Shown: positions 1 to 7,316 of the stretch, one piece after another | How positions within the stretch are numbered: position 1 is the first letter of the stretch | Layout: each line of letters begins with the position of its first letter | Source of the DNA: Lachnospiraceae bacterium | GTDB taxonomy: Bacteria; Bacillota; Clostridia; Lachnospirales; Lachnospiraceae | NCBI GenBank assembly: GCA_021199235.1 | Contig: JAJQIL010000077.1 | Span: 1-48,447 of the forward strand | DNA length: 48,447 nucleotides | Direction of reading: 5' to 3' | The notes under the pieces: model-generated | The model's input: the letters and a program-made list of their open reading frames with translations, nothing else | Told to the model about the DNA's origin: nothing | Database searches by the model: none | Position numbers and translations under genes: made by a program

Positions 1-92
1 TCCGGGGCTTATGTTAAAAATTTTTCAGGACATTTTCAAAAACGCTTGACACCCCTAATCCGCCTAATTTTTTTCGAATCTTGCCAGATTTC

Positions 93-121
93 TTGACTTT
101 CCATTTTATAAGCATTATAAT
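93..121 (+). promoter_or_regulatory. Sigma-A-type promoter of the TrpXYZ-like operon
   Basis: TTGACT at 93-98 and a perfect TATAAT at 116-121 are separated by 17 bp, the best promoter match upstream of the binding-protein gene. Transcription from here would give a leader of about 125 nt before the ATG at 255. I recognise no riboswitch or T-box in that leader. The promoter lies inside a 10-bp perfect inverted repeat whose arms are at 1-10 and 192-201. Confidence 0.7.
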
Positions 122-254
122 TCGTTTAAATGTGCGGATATCCACAGACATCATCTTATCTGTCGCGCTTATTTCCGGTTTTCCTTTATCAAAGCCCCGG
201 ACTTAAGTGCAGGATTGGCATATTCCGCATAAAAAAACCGAGGAGGATTTTACC

Positions 255-1259
255 ATGAAGAAACAGATTTTAGCTACTGTTCTTTCCGCAGCAATGGTTG
301 CCAGCTTCTGCGGCGTAAGCGTTAGCGCAGATGAGGCTGAGACCTACAATGTCGGCATTCTGCAGCTGGTAGAGCATGACGCTCTGGATGCAGCGACACA
401 GGGTTTCAAAGATGCTCTGACAGAAGCACTCGGCGATGCAGTGACCTTTGAAGAAGTCAACGCACAGGGCGATTCCGCTACCTGCGCGACTGCTGCCAAC
501 TCTTTCGTGACCAGCGAGGTAGACCTGATCCTGGCGAACGCGACCGCAGCTCTGCAGGCCTGCGCAGCAGCGACCGATTCAATCCCGATCCTGGGTACTT
601 CCATCACTGATTACGGTTCAGCACTCGACATCGATTTCACCGGTACGGTAGGCGGCAACATCTCCGGTACCTCTGATCTGGCTCCGCTGGACGAGCAGGC
701 AGCGATGCTGAACGAGCTGTTCCCGGATGCTGTCAATGTTGGTATCCTGTACTGCTCCGCTGAGGCGAACTCTCAGTATCAGGCAGACACCATTTCCACT
801 TATCTGGAAGACTATGGCTACACTGTTACCTATTATTCATTCTCAGACTCCAACGATATCCAGGCAGTCGCACAGACCGCTGCCGGCGAGAGTGACGTCA
901 TCTATGTTCCGACTGACAATACAGCAGCTTCCAACACCGAGCTGATCAACAACGTATGCCTTGACGCAGGCGTTCCGATCATCGCAGGCGAGGAAGGTAT
1001 CTGCGAGGGCTGCGGCGTTGCCACGCTTTCCATCAGCTACTATGATATCGGATACATCTCCGGTGAAATGGCTGTACAGATTCTGACCGAAGGCGCTGAC
1101 ATCTCCGAGATGGCGATCGAGTATGCTCCGGAAGTTACAAAGGAGTACAACGCAGAGATCGCTGAGACTCTTGGCGTAGAGATCCCGGACGACTATGTAG
1201 CGATCGGTGCGGAAGCGGAAGCTGAGACCGAGGCTGAGACTGAGGCAGCTGCCGAGTAA
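255..1259 (+). CDS. ABC transporter substrate-binding protein, TrpX/PF04392 type
   Basis: 334 aa. This is the extracellular solute receptor of the importer encoded here with the permease at 1526 and the ATPase at 2514. The ATG at 255 is chosen because AGGAGG lies at 241-246 and a signal peptide follows at once (KK, then a hydrophobic stretch, cleavage probably near SVSA-DE at residues 24-28). Cys19 lies in ASFCG, a poor lipobox, so lipid anchoring is uncertain. The mature part (YNVGILQLVEHDALDAA) is typical of the PF04392 ABC_sub_bind family, whose studied members bind tryptophan, tyrosine or related small molecules. The ligand here is unknown. The C-terminus is a run of Ala/Glu/Thr (AEAETEAETEAAAE) that looks like a flexible acidic tail and not part of the fold. 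The family call is firm, the ligand open. Confidence 0.88.
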   Translation: MKKQILATVLSAAMVASFCGVSVSADEAETYNVGILQLVEHDALDAATQGFKDALTEALGDAVTFEEVNAQGDSATCATAANSFVTSEVDLILANATAALQACAAATDSIPILGTSITDYGSALDIDFTGTVGGNISGTSDLAPLDEQAAMLNELFPDAVNVGILYCSAEANSQYQADTISTYLEDYGYTVTYYSFSDSNDIQAVAQTAAGESDVIYVPTDNTAASNTELINNVCLDAGVPIIAGEEGICEGCGVATLSISYYDIGYISGEMAVQILTEGADISEMAIEYAPEVTKEYNAEIAETLGVEIPDDYVAIGAEAEAETEAETEAAAE

Positions 1260-1292
1260 TTCATTGCATTCACAGGAATCTTTTCCGGTAGG

Positions 1293-1376
1293 GCGGCCGA
1301 CGGCAGTGTGCCGGCCGCTGTCCCTGCCGGATGTGCACAGACAGCGGGAAGGGCTTTTCCTCTCCCGCTGTCTGTG
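1293..1376 (+). other. Two strong stem-loops between binding protein and permease
   Basis: The 266-bp gap between the first two importer genes holds no gene. It contains a 7-bp stem (1293-1299 with 1312-1318) and then a perfect 14-bp stem (1336-1349 with 1363-1376, loop 13 nt). No U-run follows the second stem, so it is a weak terminator candidate. It could instead stop 3' exonucleases and so keep the binding-protein message more abundant than the permease message, a common arrangement in importer operons. That role is inferred from structure and position only. Confidence 0.55.
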
Positions 1377-1482
1377 TGCATAATGTTATATTAATCCTCC
1401 ACGGCAACATTTCATGCTCCGCAACCATGCATGATCCGCCGCGCAATTATTTCGAATGATATTTGAATAAAAATATATGATA

Positions 1483-1509
1483 GTAACTGCGACGGGACTG
1501 AACAGTTAC
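1483..1509 (+). repeat. 27-bp near-palindromic repeat, copy 1 (plus orientation)
   Basis: Begins GTAACTG and ends ACAGTTAC, with an 11-12-nt centre ending in ACTGA. It matches the minus-strand copies at 18437, 23952, 26408, 39642 and 48282. It ends 16 nt before the permease ATG at 1526 and directly abuts the ribosome binding site (GAAAGGG), in the same orientation as the gene. Confidence 0.7.
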
Positions 1510-1525
1510 AGAAAGGGTACTCTCA

Positions 1526-2521
1526 ATGAATTTCTCTACTTTGTTCAACGCACTGCCCGGCGCCTGTGCCCAGGGTCTTATCTGGGGCATCATGGCGATC
1601 GGCGTGTACATTACATACCGCATTCTGGATATCGCAGATCTGACCGTGGACGGCACGATGGCCACCGGCGGCGCGACCTGCATTATGATGCTGATGAGCG
1701 GTCACAACATCTGGGTGGCCATGCTCGCAGCGACCGGAGCCGGAATGCTCGCCGGCCTTGTGACCGGCATACTCCATACAGCGATGGGCATCCCGGCGAT
1801 CCTTGCCGGTATCCTCACACAGCTTTCTCTGTACTCGATCAACCTGAAGATCATGGGGAAATCCAACCAGGCTGTAAACGTCAACAATTACGACCTGCTG
1901 GTTTCCCTGCGCTACATCAAAGGCGTTGCCCCCTGGAAGAACACAATCGTTATCGTGATCCTGCTCACGGTTCTGCTGATCGCCATTCTCTACTGGTTCT
2001 TCGGCACGGAGTTCGGAGCCTCGCTTCGGGCAACCGGCTGCAATCCGGGCATGTCCCGCGCACAGGGCATCAACACGAATTTCAATAAAGTCATCGGCCT
2101 GATGATCTCCAACGGACTGGTTGCGTTTTCCAGCGCTCTGCTCGCCCAGTATCAGGGCTTCGCGGACGTCAACATGGGGCGCGGCGCCATTGTCATCGGT
2201 CTGGCAGCCGTCATCATCGGCGAAGCCATTTTCGGAAAGATTTTCCGCAACTTCGCGCTCTCACTGCTGGCGGTATCCTTCGGCGCCATCATTTACTACA
2301 TCGTCCTGCAGGTGGTCATCTGGCTGGGCATCGACACCGACCTGCTGAAATTGCTCTCCGCCTCGGTTGTCGCCGTCTTCCTGGCAGTCCCGTACTGGAA
2401 GGGCAGATATTTCACAAAGCCGGTTCACAAAACAACTACTGTAAGCAGTCAGCCATCTTCTGTTCCTGAAGGAAACTCAAATGACACGAATGCAAAGAAA
2501 GGAGGCAGCCGCAATGCTTGA
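1526..2521 (+). CDS. ABC transporter permease, TrpY-type (PF02653 family)
   Basis: 331 aa, highly hydrophobic, with about eight or nine predicted membrane segments starting near residue 12. It should form the membrane channel of the importer with the binding protein at 255 and the ATPase at 2514. The opening (LPGACAQGLIWGIMAIGVYI) and the conserved FGTEFGASLRATGCNPGMS block are characteristic of permeases paired with PF04392 binding proteins. The C-terminal 35 residues are polar and probably cytoplasmic. Its last codons overlap the start of the ATPase gene by 8 bp, implying translational coupling. The start is supported by GAAAGGG at about 1511-1517. Confidence 0.88.
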   Translation: MNFSTLFNALPGACAQGLIWGIMAIGVYITYRILDIADLTVDGTMATGGATCIMMLMSGHNIWVAMLAATGAGMLAGLVTGILHTAMGIPAILAGILTQLSLYSINLKIMGKSNQAVNVNNYDLLVSLRYIKGVAPWKNTIVIVILLTVLLIAILYWFFGTEFGASLRATGCNPGMSRAQGINTNFNKVIGLMISNGLVAFSSALLAQYQGFADVNMGRGAIVIGLAAVIIGEAIFGKIFRNFALSLLAVSFGAIIYYIVLQVVIWLGIDTDLLKLLSASVVAVFLAVPYWKGRYFTKPVHKTTTVSSQPSSVPEGNSNDTNAKKGGSRNA

Positions 2522-3308
2522 TATCATCAATATTTCCAAGACATTCAATCCTGGCACGATCAATGAAAAAACGGCGCTCAACGGTGTCTCCCTGAATCTG
2601 GAGGACGGCGATTTTGTCACCGTCATCGGCGGCAACGGCGCCGGTAAATCCACTCTTTTAAATGCGGTCGCCGGTACCTGGCTGGTAGACGAAGGGCAGA
2701 TCATCATTGACGGAGTCAATGTGACAAAGCTCCCGGAGCACAAGCGGGCCGCTTACCTGGGACGTGTGTTTCAGGATCCGATGACCGGCACAGCTGCCAC
2801 AATGGAAATTCAGGAAAATCTGGCGCTCGCCGAGCGCCGCGGAAAATCACGCACGCTTCGCCGCGGCATCACAAAGCAGGAACGTGCGGAATACAAAGAG
2901 CTTCTTTCCATGCTTGGCTTAGGCCTTGAGAACCGCATGACCGCCAAGGTCGGCCTGCTCTCCGGCGGCCAGCGTCAGGCGCTCACACTCCTGATGGCGA
3001 CCCTGCAGAAGCCGAAGCTGCTCCTGCTCGATGAGCATACCGCTGCTCTCGACCCGAAAACGGCGGCAAAGGTCCTGGAGATCACCGAGCTGATCGTGAA
3101 CCGCGACCATCTGACCACGCTGATGATCACCCACAATATGAAAGACGCGATCACACATGGCAACCGTCTGATCATGATGAATGAAGGAAAGATTATTCTC
3201 GATATCCGGGGAGAAGAGAAAAAGAAATTGACTGTAAAGAATCTGCTGGACCAGTTCGAGCAGGTCAGCGGAGAGCAGTTTTCAAATGATTCGGCTCTGC
3301 TGGGGTAA
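2514..3308 (+). CDS. ABC transporter ATP-binding protein, TrpZ-type
   Basis: 264 aa. It supplies ATP hydrolysis for the importer. Visible motifs are Walker A GGNGAGKST (about residues 39-47), Q-loop FQDPMTGTAATME, signature LLSGGQRQAL, Walker B LLLLDEHTAALD and switch histidine ITHNM. I start it at the ATG at 2514 because AAAGGAGG at 2498-2505 precedes it. An upstream in-frame ATG at 2481 would add an atypical 11 residues inside the permease gene. All catalytic motifs are intact. The last codons form half of a hairpin shared with the convergent lacI-like pseudogene. Confidence 0.9.
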   Translation: MLDIINISKTFNPGTINEKTALNGVSLNLEDGDFVTVIGGNGAGKSTLLNAVAGTWLVDEGQIIIDGVNVTKLPEHKRAAYLGRVFQDPMTGTAATMEIQENLALAERRGKSRTLRRGITKQERAEYKELLSMLGLGLENRMTAKVGLLSGGQRQALTLLMATLQKPKLLLLDEHTAALDPKTAAKVLEITELIVNRDHLTTLMITHNMKDAITHGNRLIMMNEGKIILDIRGEEKKKLTVKNLLDQFEQVSGEQFSNDSALLG

Positions 3309-3320
3309 TCACCCCAGCAG
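3297..3320. terminator. Convergent-gene hairpin shared by two stop codons
   Basis: A perfect 9-bp inverted repeat (CTGCTGGGG at 3297-3305 with CCCCAGCAG at 3312-3320) encloses the 6-nt loop TAATCA, which contains the stop codons of both converging genes (TAA plus, TGA minus). The arms also encode the C-termini. There is no clear U-run on either side, so it would be a weak or Rho-assisted bidirectional terminator. Confidence 0.5.
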
Positions 3321-4324
3321 CTTCACCGACTCTCCTTCCACAAAAGCACCTGGTACGATGATATGTTCTACGAGGGTCGTCTTTGGTTTTTCGATCAGTC
3401 CGATCAGAAGTTCGGCAGCCTTTCTCCCAATCTGCAGCATATCCTGATGAATGGTAGTCATTTTCGGCTCCATCACCTGGTTCAATGGGATGCCGTCATA
3501 GCCGACGACAGAAATGTCTTCCGGGATGCGAAGCCCTTTTTCACTAATAGCAGTAAGTCCACCGACCGCTGCAAAATCGTCCGGATAAAAAATGCAGGTG
3601 GGCGGATCCGGCAGCGCAAGCAGTTCCTCCGTGATTACTTTTGCCAGAGAAGTATCCCGGTATTCCGATGCCCGGATGTATTCATCAGGCAGTTCAATGC
3701 CGTGTTCGGCTATGGAATGAAAAAAAACTGCCCAGCCGGCTTCTCGTCACGGAGGTATTTTCCCCGTGTATGTACGCGATCTTTCGGTGCCCCCTCCTGC
3801 AGACATAGCTTACCAGAGAGGCCATCCCGTTCACATTGTCTGAAATGACCGCAATCCGGTTGTCAAAAGTATGGTCAATGGTCACGACCGGCACACTGCT
3901 CCGGATCAGCGACAGCACATCCGGGTTATAAAAATCCGTGCAGGCAATCAATCAGCACGCCATCGACTCCGCGGAAACGGCAATATTCATAATAACTCAT
4001 TTTTCGGTCTGCGATACGGTTATTAATAAAAGTGACGTCATAGCCATTCTTCTCCGCAACCCGTTTGAAGCTTTCCAGTACCGGCGCGAAATAATCATGA
4101 GTCAGCCCGCTCTGAGCTTCGTCTTCAAACAGGATACCCAGATTCCAGCTGCGGTCTGACTTCAATGCACGAATGGAAGCATTCTGCAGATACCCCGCTT
4201 CCTCTGCAGCAGCCCGGATCTTCTTCTTCGTCTCTTCCCCGATATCACTGTAATTATTCAAAGCCTTACTGACTGTAGCTACCGAAACTCCGCACTTTTT
4301 TGCAACATCCTTCATGGAAACCAT
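3309..4324 (-). pseudogene. LacI-family transcriptional regulator, disrupted by two frameshifts
   Basis: Read through with two corrections, this is a normal 337-aa LacI/GalR regulator. It has the helix-turn-helix MKDVAKKCGVSVATVSKALN, a periplasmic-binding-protein-like domain with GVDGVLI and VTIDHTFDNRIAVISDN, and the usual ending VEGESVKLLG. The reading frame breaks twice. Near 3940-3950 GATT is present twice in tandem (+4 bp), so GVLIACTDFYNP becomes GVLIDCLHGFL-stop. At 3720-3727 a run of eight A (one too many, +1 bp) breaks the frame after RSRLGSFF. Correcting both gives an exact multiple of three. The 4-bp duplication is unlikely to be a sequencing artefact; the homopolymer could be. 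Divergent from the cellobiose phosphorylase gene, which it presumably repressed. The start is taken at 4324 (GGGGG about 6 nt upstream); Met at 4315 is an alternative. Confidence 0.85.
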
Positions 4325-4360
4325 ATGCAACCCCCACTGCACAACTAACCGCCCAAAATT

Positions 4361-4375
4361 TTACTTAAACGTTTA
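4361..4375. promoter_or_regulatory. LacI-type operator 1
   Basis: Contains the perfect 10-bp palindrome TAAACGTTTA at 4366-4375, a typical LacI/GalR/CcpA half-site arrangement with central CG. The 14 bp TTACTTAAACGTTT recurs exactly at 4581-4594. It lies between the predicted lacI-like promoter and the start codon of that gene, so it would give autorepression. Confidence 0.65.
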
Positions 4376-4390
4376 CGTCATCTTTGCTAT

Positions 4391-4418
4391 ATTTTACTCT
4401 TTTTTCCAAAGATTTCAA
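4391..4418 (-). promoter_or_regulatory. Predicted promoter of the lacI-like gene
   Basis: On the minus strand TTGAAA (4413-4418) and TAAAAT (4391-4396) are separated by 16 bp. Operator 1 follows directly downstream. Confidence 0.45.
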
Positions 4419-4518
4419 GAATATTTTTGCTCTTTTATTAAGTTTTTTTCAAAACAGTTTCGTATGCATTTTCCCGTGAATTCGGATAAAATTTGATGCA
4501 TTTGAAGGAAAATAGTGG

Positions 4519-4547
4519 TTGATTTTCCGCAAAATATGGGATATACT
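4519..4547 (+). promoter_or_regulatory. Predicted promoter of the cellobiose phosphorylase gene
   Basis: TTGATT (4519-4524) and TATACT (4542-4547) with 17-bp spacing. Operator 2 starts about 34 bp after the -10 box, so a bound repressor would block early elongation. The ribosome binding site AAGGAGAAGAG lies at about 4610-4620. Confidence 0.6.
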
Positions 4548-4580
4548 GAGTTTGCTTTAAACAAATATTTATTTGGGGCT

Positions 4581-4594
4581 TTACTTAAACGTTT
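4581..4594. promoter_or_regulatory. LacI-type operator 2
   Basis: Exact 14-bp repeat (TTACTTAAACGTTT) of operator 1, 220 bp away, between the predicted promoter and start codon of the cellobiose phosphorylase gene. The right half-site (GTTTTC) is less symmetrical than in operator 1. The two sites could be bridged by one tetramer or bound separately. Confidence 0.62.
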
Positions 4595-4624
4595 TCACAA
4601 AATAATAAAAAGGAGAAGAGAATT

Positions 4625-7135
4625 ATGAAATTCGGTTATTTTGACGACGCCAACCGCGAGTACGTCATCACAACACCAAAGACGCCGCTTCCCTGGATCA
4701 ACTATCTGGGATGCAATGATTTCTTTTCGCTGGTGTCCAACACCTGCGGCGGCTACAGCTTCTACAAGGACGCAAAGCTGCTGCGCATCACGCGCTATCG
4801 CTATAATGACCTCCCCTATGATACGAACGGCAAGTACTATTACATCAAGGACGGGGACAGCGTCTGGAACCCGGGCTGGAAGCCGACCCAGACAGATCTG
4901 GATTCCTATGAGTGCCGCCACGGCATCGGCTACAGCCGTTTTCTTTCTTCAAAGAATGGCATCAGCGCAGATCTGCTCGCGTTTGTGCCGATGGATGCGT
5001 CCTGTGAGATCAATTCTCTCACTCTGAAAAATACGTCCAATACCGCAAAGACGCTGAAAGTCTTTTCCTATATTGAGTTCTGTCTCTGGAACGCGGTAGA
5101 CGATATGACCAACTATCAGCGGAACTTAAGCACCGGTGAGGTAGAGATAGAGGTAGCGCCCCCTCGCGATGCTCGGCGGCAAGTCGCGCCGTCCATTGAT
5201 GAAAATGCTGCGCATTTGGACGGCGCTGATTCGGTCATCTATCACAAGACGGAGTATCGTGAGCGCCGCAACCATTACGCGTATTCCGCAGTGAACGCTC
5301 CGGTCGCTTCGTTTGACACCAGCCGCGACAGCTTCATCGGCGCATACCGTGACGCTTCCAATCCGGCCGCTGTGGAGAATGGTGTGTGCGAGAATTCCGT
5401 GGCCAGCGGATGGTATCCGATCGCGGCGCATCAGATTGATGTGACGCTTGCTCCCGGTGAGGAAAAGAACCTTGTCTTCGTTCTCGGCTACGCAGAGCTT
5501 CCGAACGAGGAGAAATGGGAGGCGCCGGGCATCATCAATAAGGCTCCGGCCAAAGCGCTTCTGGCCCGTTTTGATACAAAAGAAAAAGTGGATGCCTCCT
5601 TTGCGGCGCTGAATGAATACTGGGAGGGTCTGCTGGCGAAATACCATGTAGAGTCTAAGGACGAAAAGGTAAACCGCATGGTCAACATCTGGAACCAGTA
5701 TCAGTGCATGGTGACCTTCAATATGTCCCGCTCCGCCTCTTATTATGAGTCCGGTACCGGCCGCGGCATGGGCTTCCGTGATTCCTGTCAGGATCTGCTC
5801 GGCTTCGTACACCTGATTCCGGAGCGTGCGCGTGAGCGTATCATCGACATTGCTTCCACACAGTTTGCGGACGGCAGCGCATACCATCAATACCAGCCGC
5901 TGACCAAGAAGGGCAACATGGACATCGGCAGCGGTTTCAATGACGACCCGCTCTGGCTGATCGCCGGTACTTCTGCATACATAAAGGAAAGCGGAGATTT
6001 CTCCATCCTCGATGAAATGGTTCCGTTTGACAATGACGAATCGACGGCAGTGCCGCTCTTCGAACACCTGACACGCTCGTTTGACTATATTGTAAATCAT
6101 AAAGGTCCGCACAATCTGCCGCTCATCGGCCGCGCGGACTGGAATGACTGTCTGAACCTGAACTGCTTCTCCGACACGCCGGGCGAATCGTTCCAGACGA
6201 CCGGACCGTCCGAGGGGCCGGTCGCAGAATCCGTATTCATCGCGGGTATGTTCGTAAAATACGGCCGTGAATACGCGGAGCTCTGCCGTCGTGTGGGCAA
6301 AGAGGAGCTGGCTGCTGCCGCAGAAAAAGAAGTACAGGCAATGAATGACGCGGTGCTTGACGCCGGCTGGGACGGTGAGTGGTTCGTCCGTGCGTATGAT
6401 GCCAACTCCAATAAGGTCGGCTCCAAAGAGTGTGAGGAAGGCCAGATCTACATCGAGCCGCAGGGCTTCTGTGTCATGGCCGGTATTGGTGTAGAGAGCG
6501 GCCAGGCGATTCAGGCGCTGGATTCCGTAAAAGAGCGTCTGGATACCAAATACGGCATCATGCTCCTGCAGCCTGCCTATACAAAATATTATCTGAACCT
6601 TGGTGAGGTTTCCTCCTATCCGCCTGGATACAAGGAGAACGCCGGTATCTTCTGCCACAACAATCCGTGGGTATCGATTGCGGAGACGGTGGTCGGACGC
6701 GGCAACCGGGCTTTTGAGATTTACCGCAAGACCTGCCCGGCGTACATCGAGGACATCAGCGAGATTCACCGCACCGAACCCTATGTATATTCACAGATGG
6801 TAGCGGGCGCGGACGCTGCCCGCCACGGCGAGGCGAAGAACAGCTGGCTGACCGGTACGGCAGCCTGGACCTTCGTAGATGTATCACAGGCTATCCTCGG
6901 CATCCAGCCGCAGTTTGACGGTCTGGGCATTGACCCGTGCGTACCGGAGGGCTTCGGAGATTTCACGATCACAAGGAGTTTCCGCGGCGCGACCTATGAC
7001 ATTCGCGTAGAGAACCCGGACAATGTACAGAAGGGCATCGCGAAGCTTGTCGTAGACGGAAAAGAGATTTCCGGCAATGTCGTACCGTTTGAGGAAGGCA
7101 AGACTCACTATGATGTGACGGCAGTGATGGGATGA
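4625..7135 (+). CDS. Cellobiose phosphorylase (GH94)
   Basis: 836 aa. It cleaves cellobiose with phosphate to alpha-glucose-1-phosphate and glucose in the cytoplasm, saving one ATP per disaccharide. The N-terminus [20 protein letters not shown] and blocks such as [47 protein letters not shown] and [13 protein letters not shown] match clostridial cellobiose phosphorylases as I remember them. RADWND (residues 503-508) probably carries the catalytic acid Asp508. The family is usually about 810 aa. Most of the excess is an in-frame 25-residue insert at residues 177-201, between GEVEIE and [13 protein letters not shown], encoded by a palindromic element. The insert lies in the N-terminal beta-sandwich region, so the enzyme may still fold. 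Predicted to be controlled by the divergent LacI regulator through two operators; since that gene is broken, expression may be constitutive. Confidence 0.93.
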   Translation: MKFGYFDDANREYVITTPKTPLPWINYLGCNDFFSLVSNTCGGYSFYKDAKLLRITRYRYNDLPYDTNGKYYYIKDGDSVWNPGWKPTQTDLDSYECRHGIGYSRFLSSKNGISADLLAFVPMDASCEINSLTLKNTSNTAKTLKVFSYIEFCLWNAVDDMTNYQRNLSTGEVEIEVAPPRDARRQVAPSIDENAAHLDGADSVIYHKTEYRERRNHYAYSAVNAPVASFDTSRDSFIGAYRDASNPAAVENGVCENSVASGWYPIAAHQIDVTLAPGEEKNLVFVLGYAELPNEEKWEAPGIINKAPAKALLARFDTKEKVDASFAALNEYWEGLLAKYHVESKDEKVNRMVNIWNQYQCMVTFNMSRSASYYESGTGRGMGFRDSCQDLLGFVHLIPERARERIIDIASTQFADGSAYHQYQPLTKKGNMDIGSGFNDDPLWLIAGTSAYIKESGDFSILDEMVPFDNDESTAVPLFEHLTRSFDYIVNHKGPHNLPLIGRADWNDCLNLNCFSDTPGESFQTTGPSEGPVAESVFIAGMFVKYGREYAELCRRVGKEELAAAAEKEVQAMNDAVLDAGWDGEWFVRAYDANSNKVGSKECEEGQIYIEPQGFCVMAGIGVESGQAIQALDSVKERLDTKYGIMLLQPAYTKYYLNLGEVSSYPPGYKENAGIFCHNNPWVSIAETVVGRGNRAFEIYRKTCPAYIEDISEIHRTEPYVYSQMVAGADAARHGEAKNSWLTGTAAWTFVDVSQAILGIQPQFDGLGIDPCVPEGFGDFTITRSFRGATYDIRVENPDNVQKGIAKLVVDGKEISGNVVPFEEGKTHYDVTAVMG
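5153..5227 (+). repeat. In-frame palindromic insert within the cellobiose phosphorylase gene
   Basis: 75 bp coding for 25 residues absent from related enzymes as I recall them. It contains a perfect 10-bp inverted repeat (GCGCCGTCCA at 5186-5195, TGGACGGCGC at 5217-5226), with a second nested stem (AAATGC/GCATTT) around a tight turn. The length is a multiple of three and the forward frame is open. The encoded peptide is rich in Ala, Arg, Asp and Pro, unlike its surroundings. No clear target-site duplication is visible. It resembles in principle the Rickettsia palindromic elements, which also insert in frame within genes. Confidence 0.7.
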
Positions 7136-7194
7136 TGCGCGAACTGCAAATTGCAGAGCATTTATTTCGGTAACATTCCAGATATCTAAATTGG

Positions 7195-7224
7195 GCCGTG
7201 CAGGTTTTCCTGCACGGCTCTTTT
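7195..7224 (+). terminator. Rho-independent terminator of the cellobiose phosphorylase gene
   Basis: Perfect 10-bp stem GCCGTGCAGG (7195-7204) and CCTGCACGGC (7209-7218) with a TTTT loop, followed by TCTTTT, 60 bp after the stop codon. Confidence 0.85.
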
Positions 7225-7233
7225 GATGCGCAG

Positions 7234-7315
7234 GGCCGGCCAGGGTGTTTTGCGGCTAAAGCCGCACCCGGCCCGCGCGGGCGAGTAGGAGCCGACAGGC
7301 CGTCTCCTACTCGAT
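7234..7315 (+). repeat. 82-bp double-hairpin repeat, copy 1
   Basis: Contains the hairpin GCGGCT-AA-AGCCGC (7252-7265) and a 10-bp stem CGAGTAGGAG/CTCCTACTCG (7282-7291 with 7304-7313). The reverse complement matches 41058-41139 closely along its whole length. It fills the gap between the convergent phosphorylase and esterase genes and ends 2 bp from the esterase stop codon. Confidence 0.8.
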
Positions 7316-7316
7316 C

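Noticed and set aside
128-254. T-box or amino-acid riboswitch ahead of the TrpX-like gene
   Set aside because: The leader is only about 125 nt, has no T-box sequence, specifier stem or terminator that I can find.
5126-6769. 547-codon open frame on the minus strand
   Set aside because: It lies wholly opposite the cellobiose phosphorylase gene, shows no recognisable domain and has no ribosome binding site. It follows from codon bias of the real gene.
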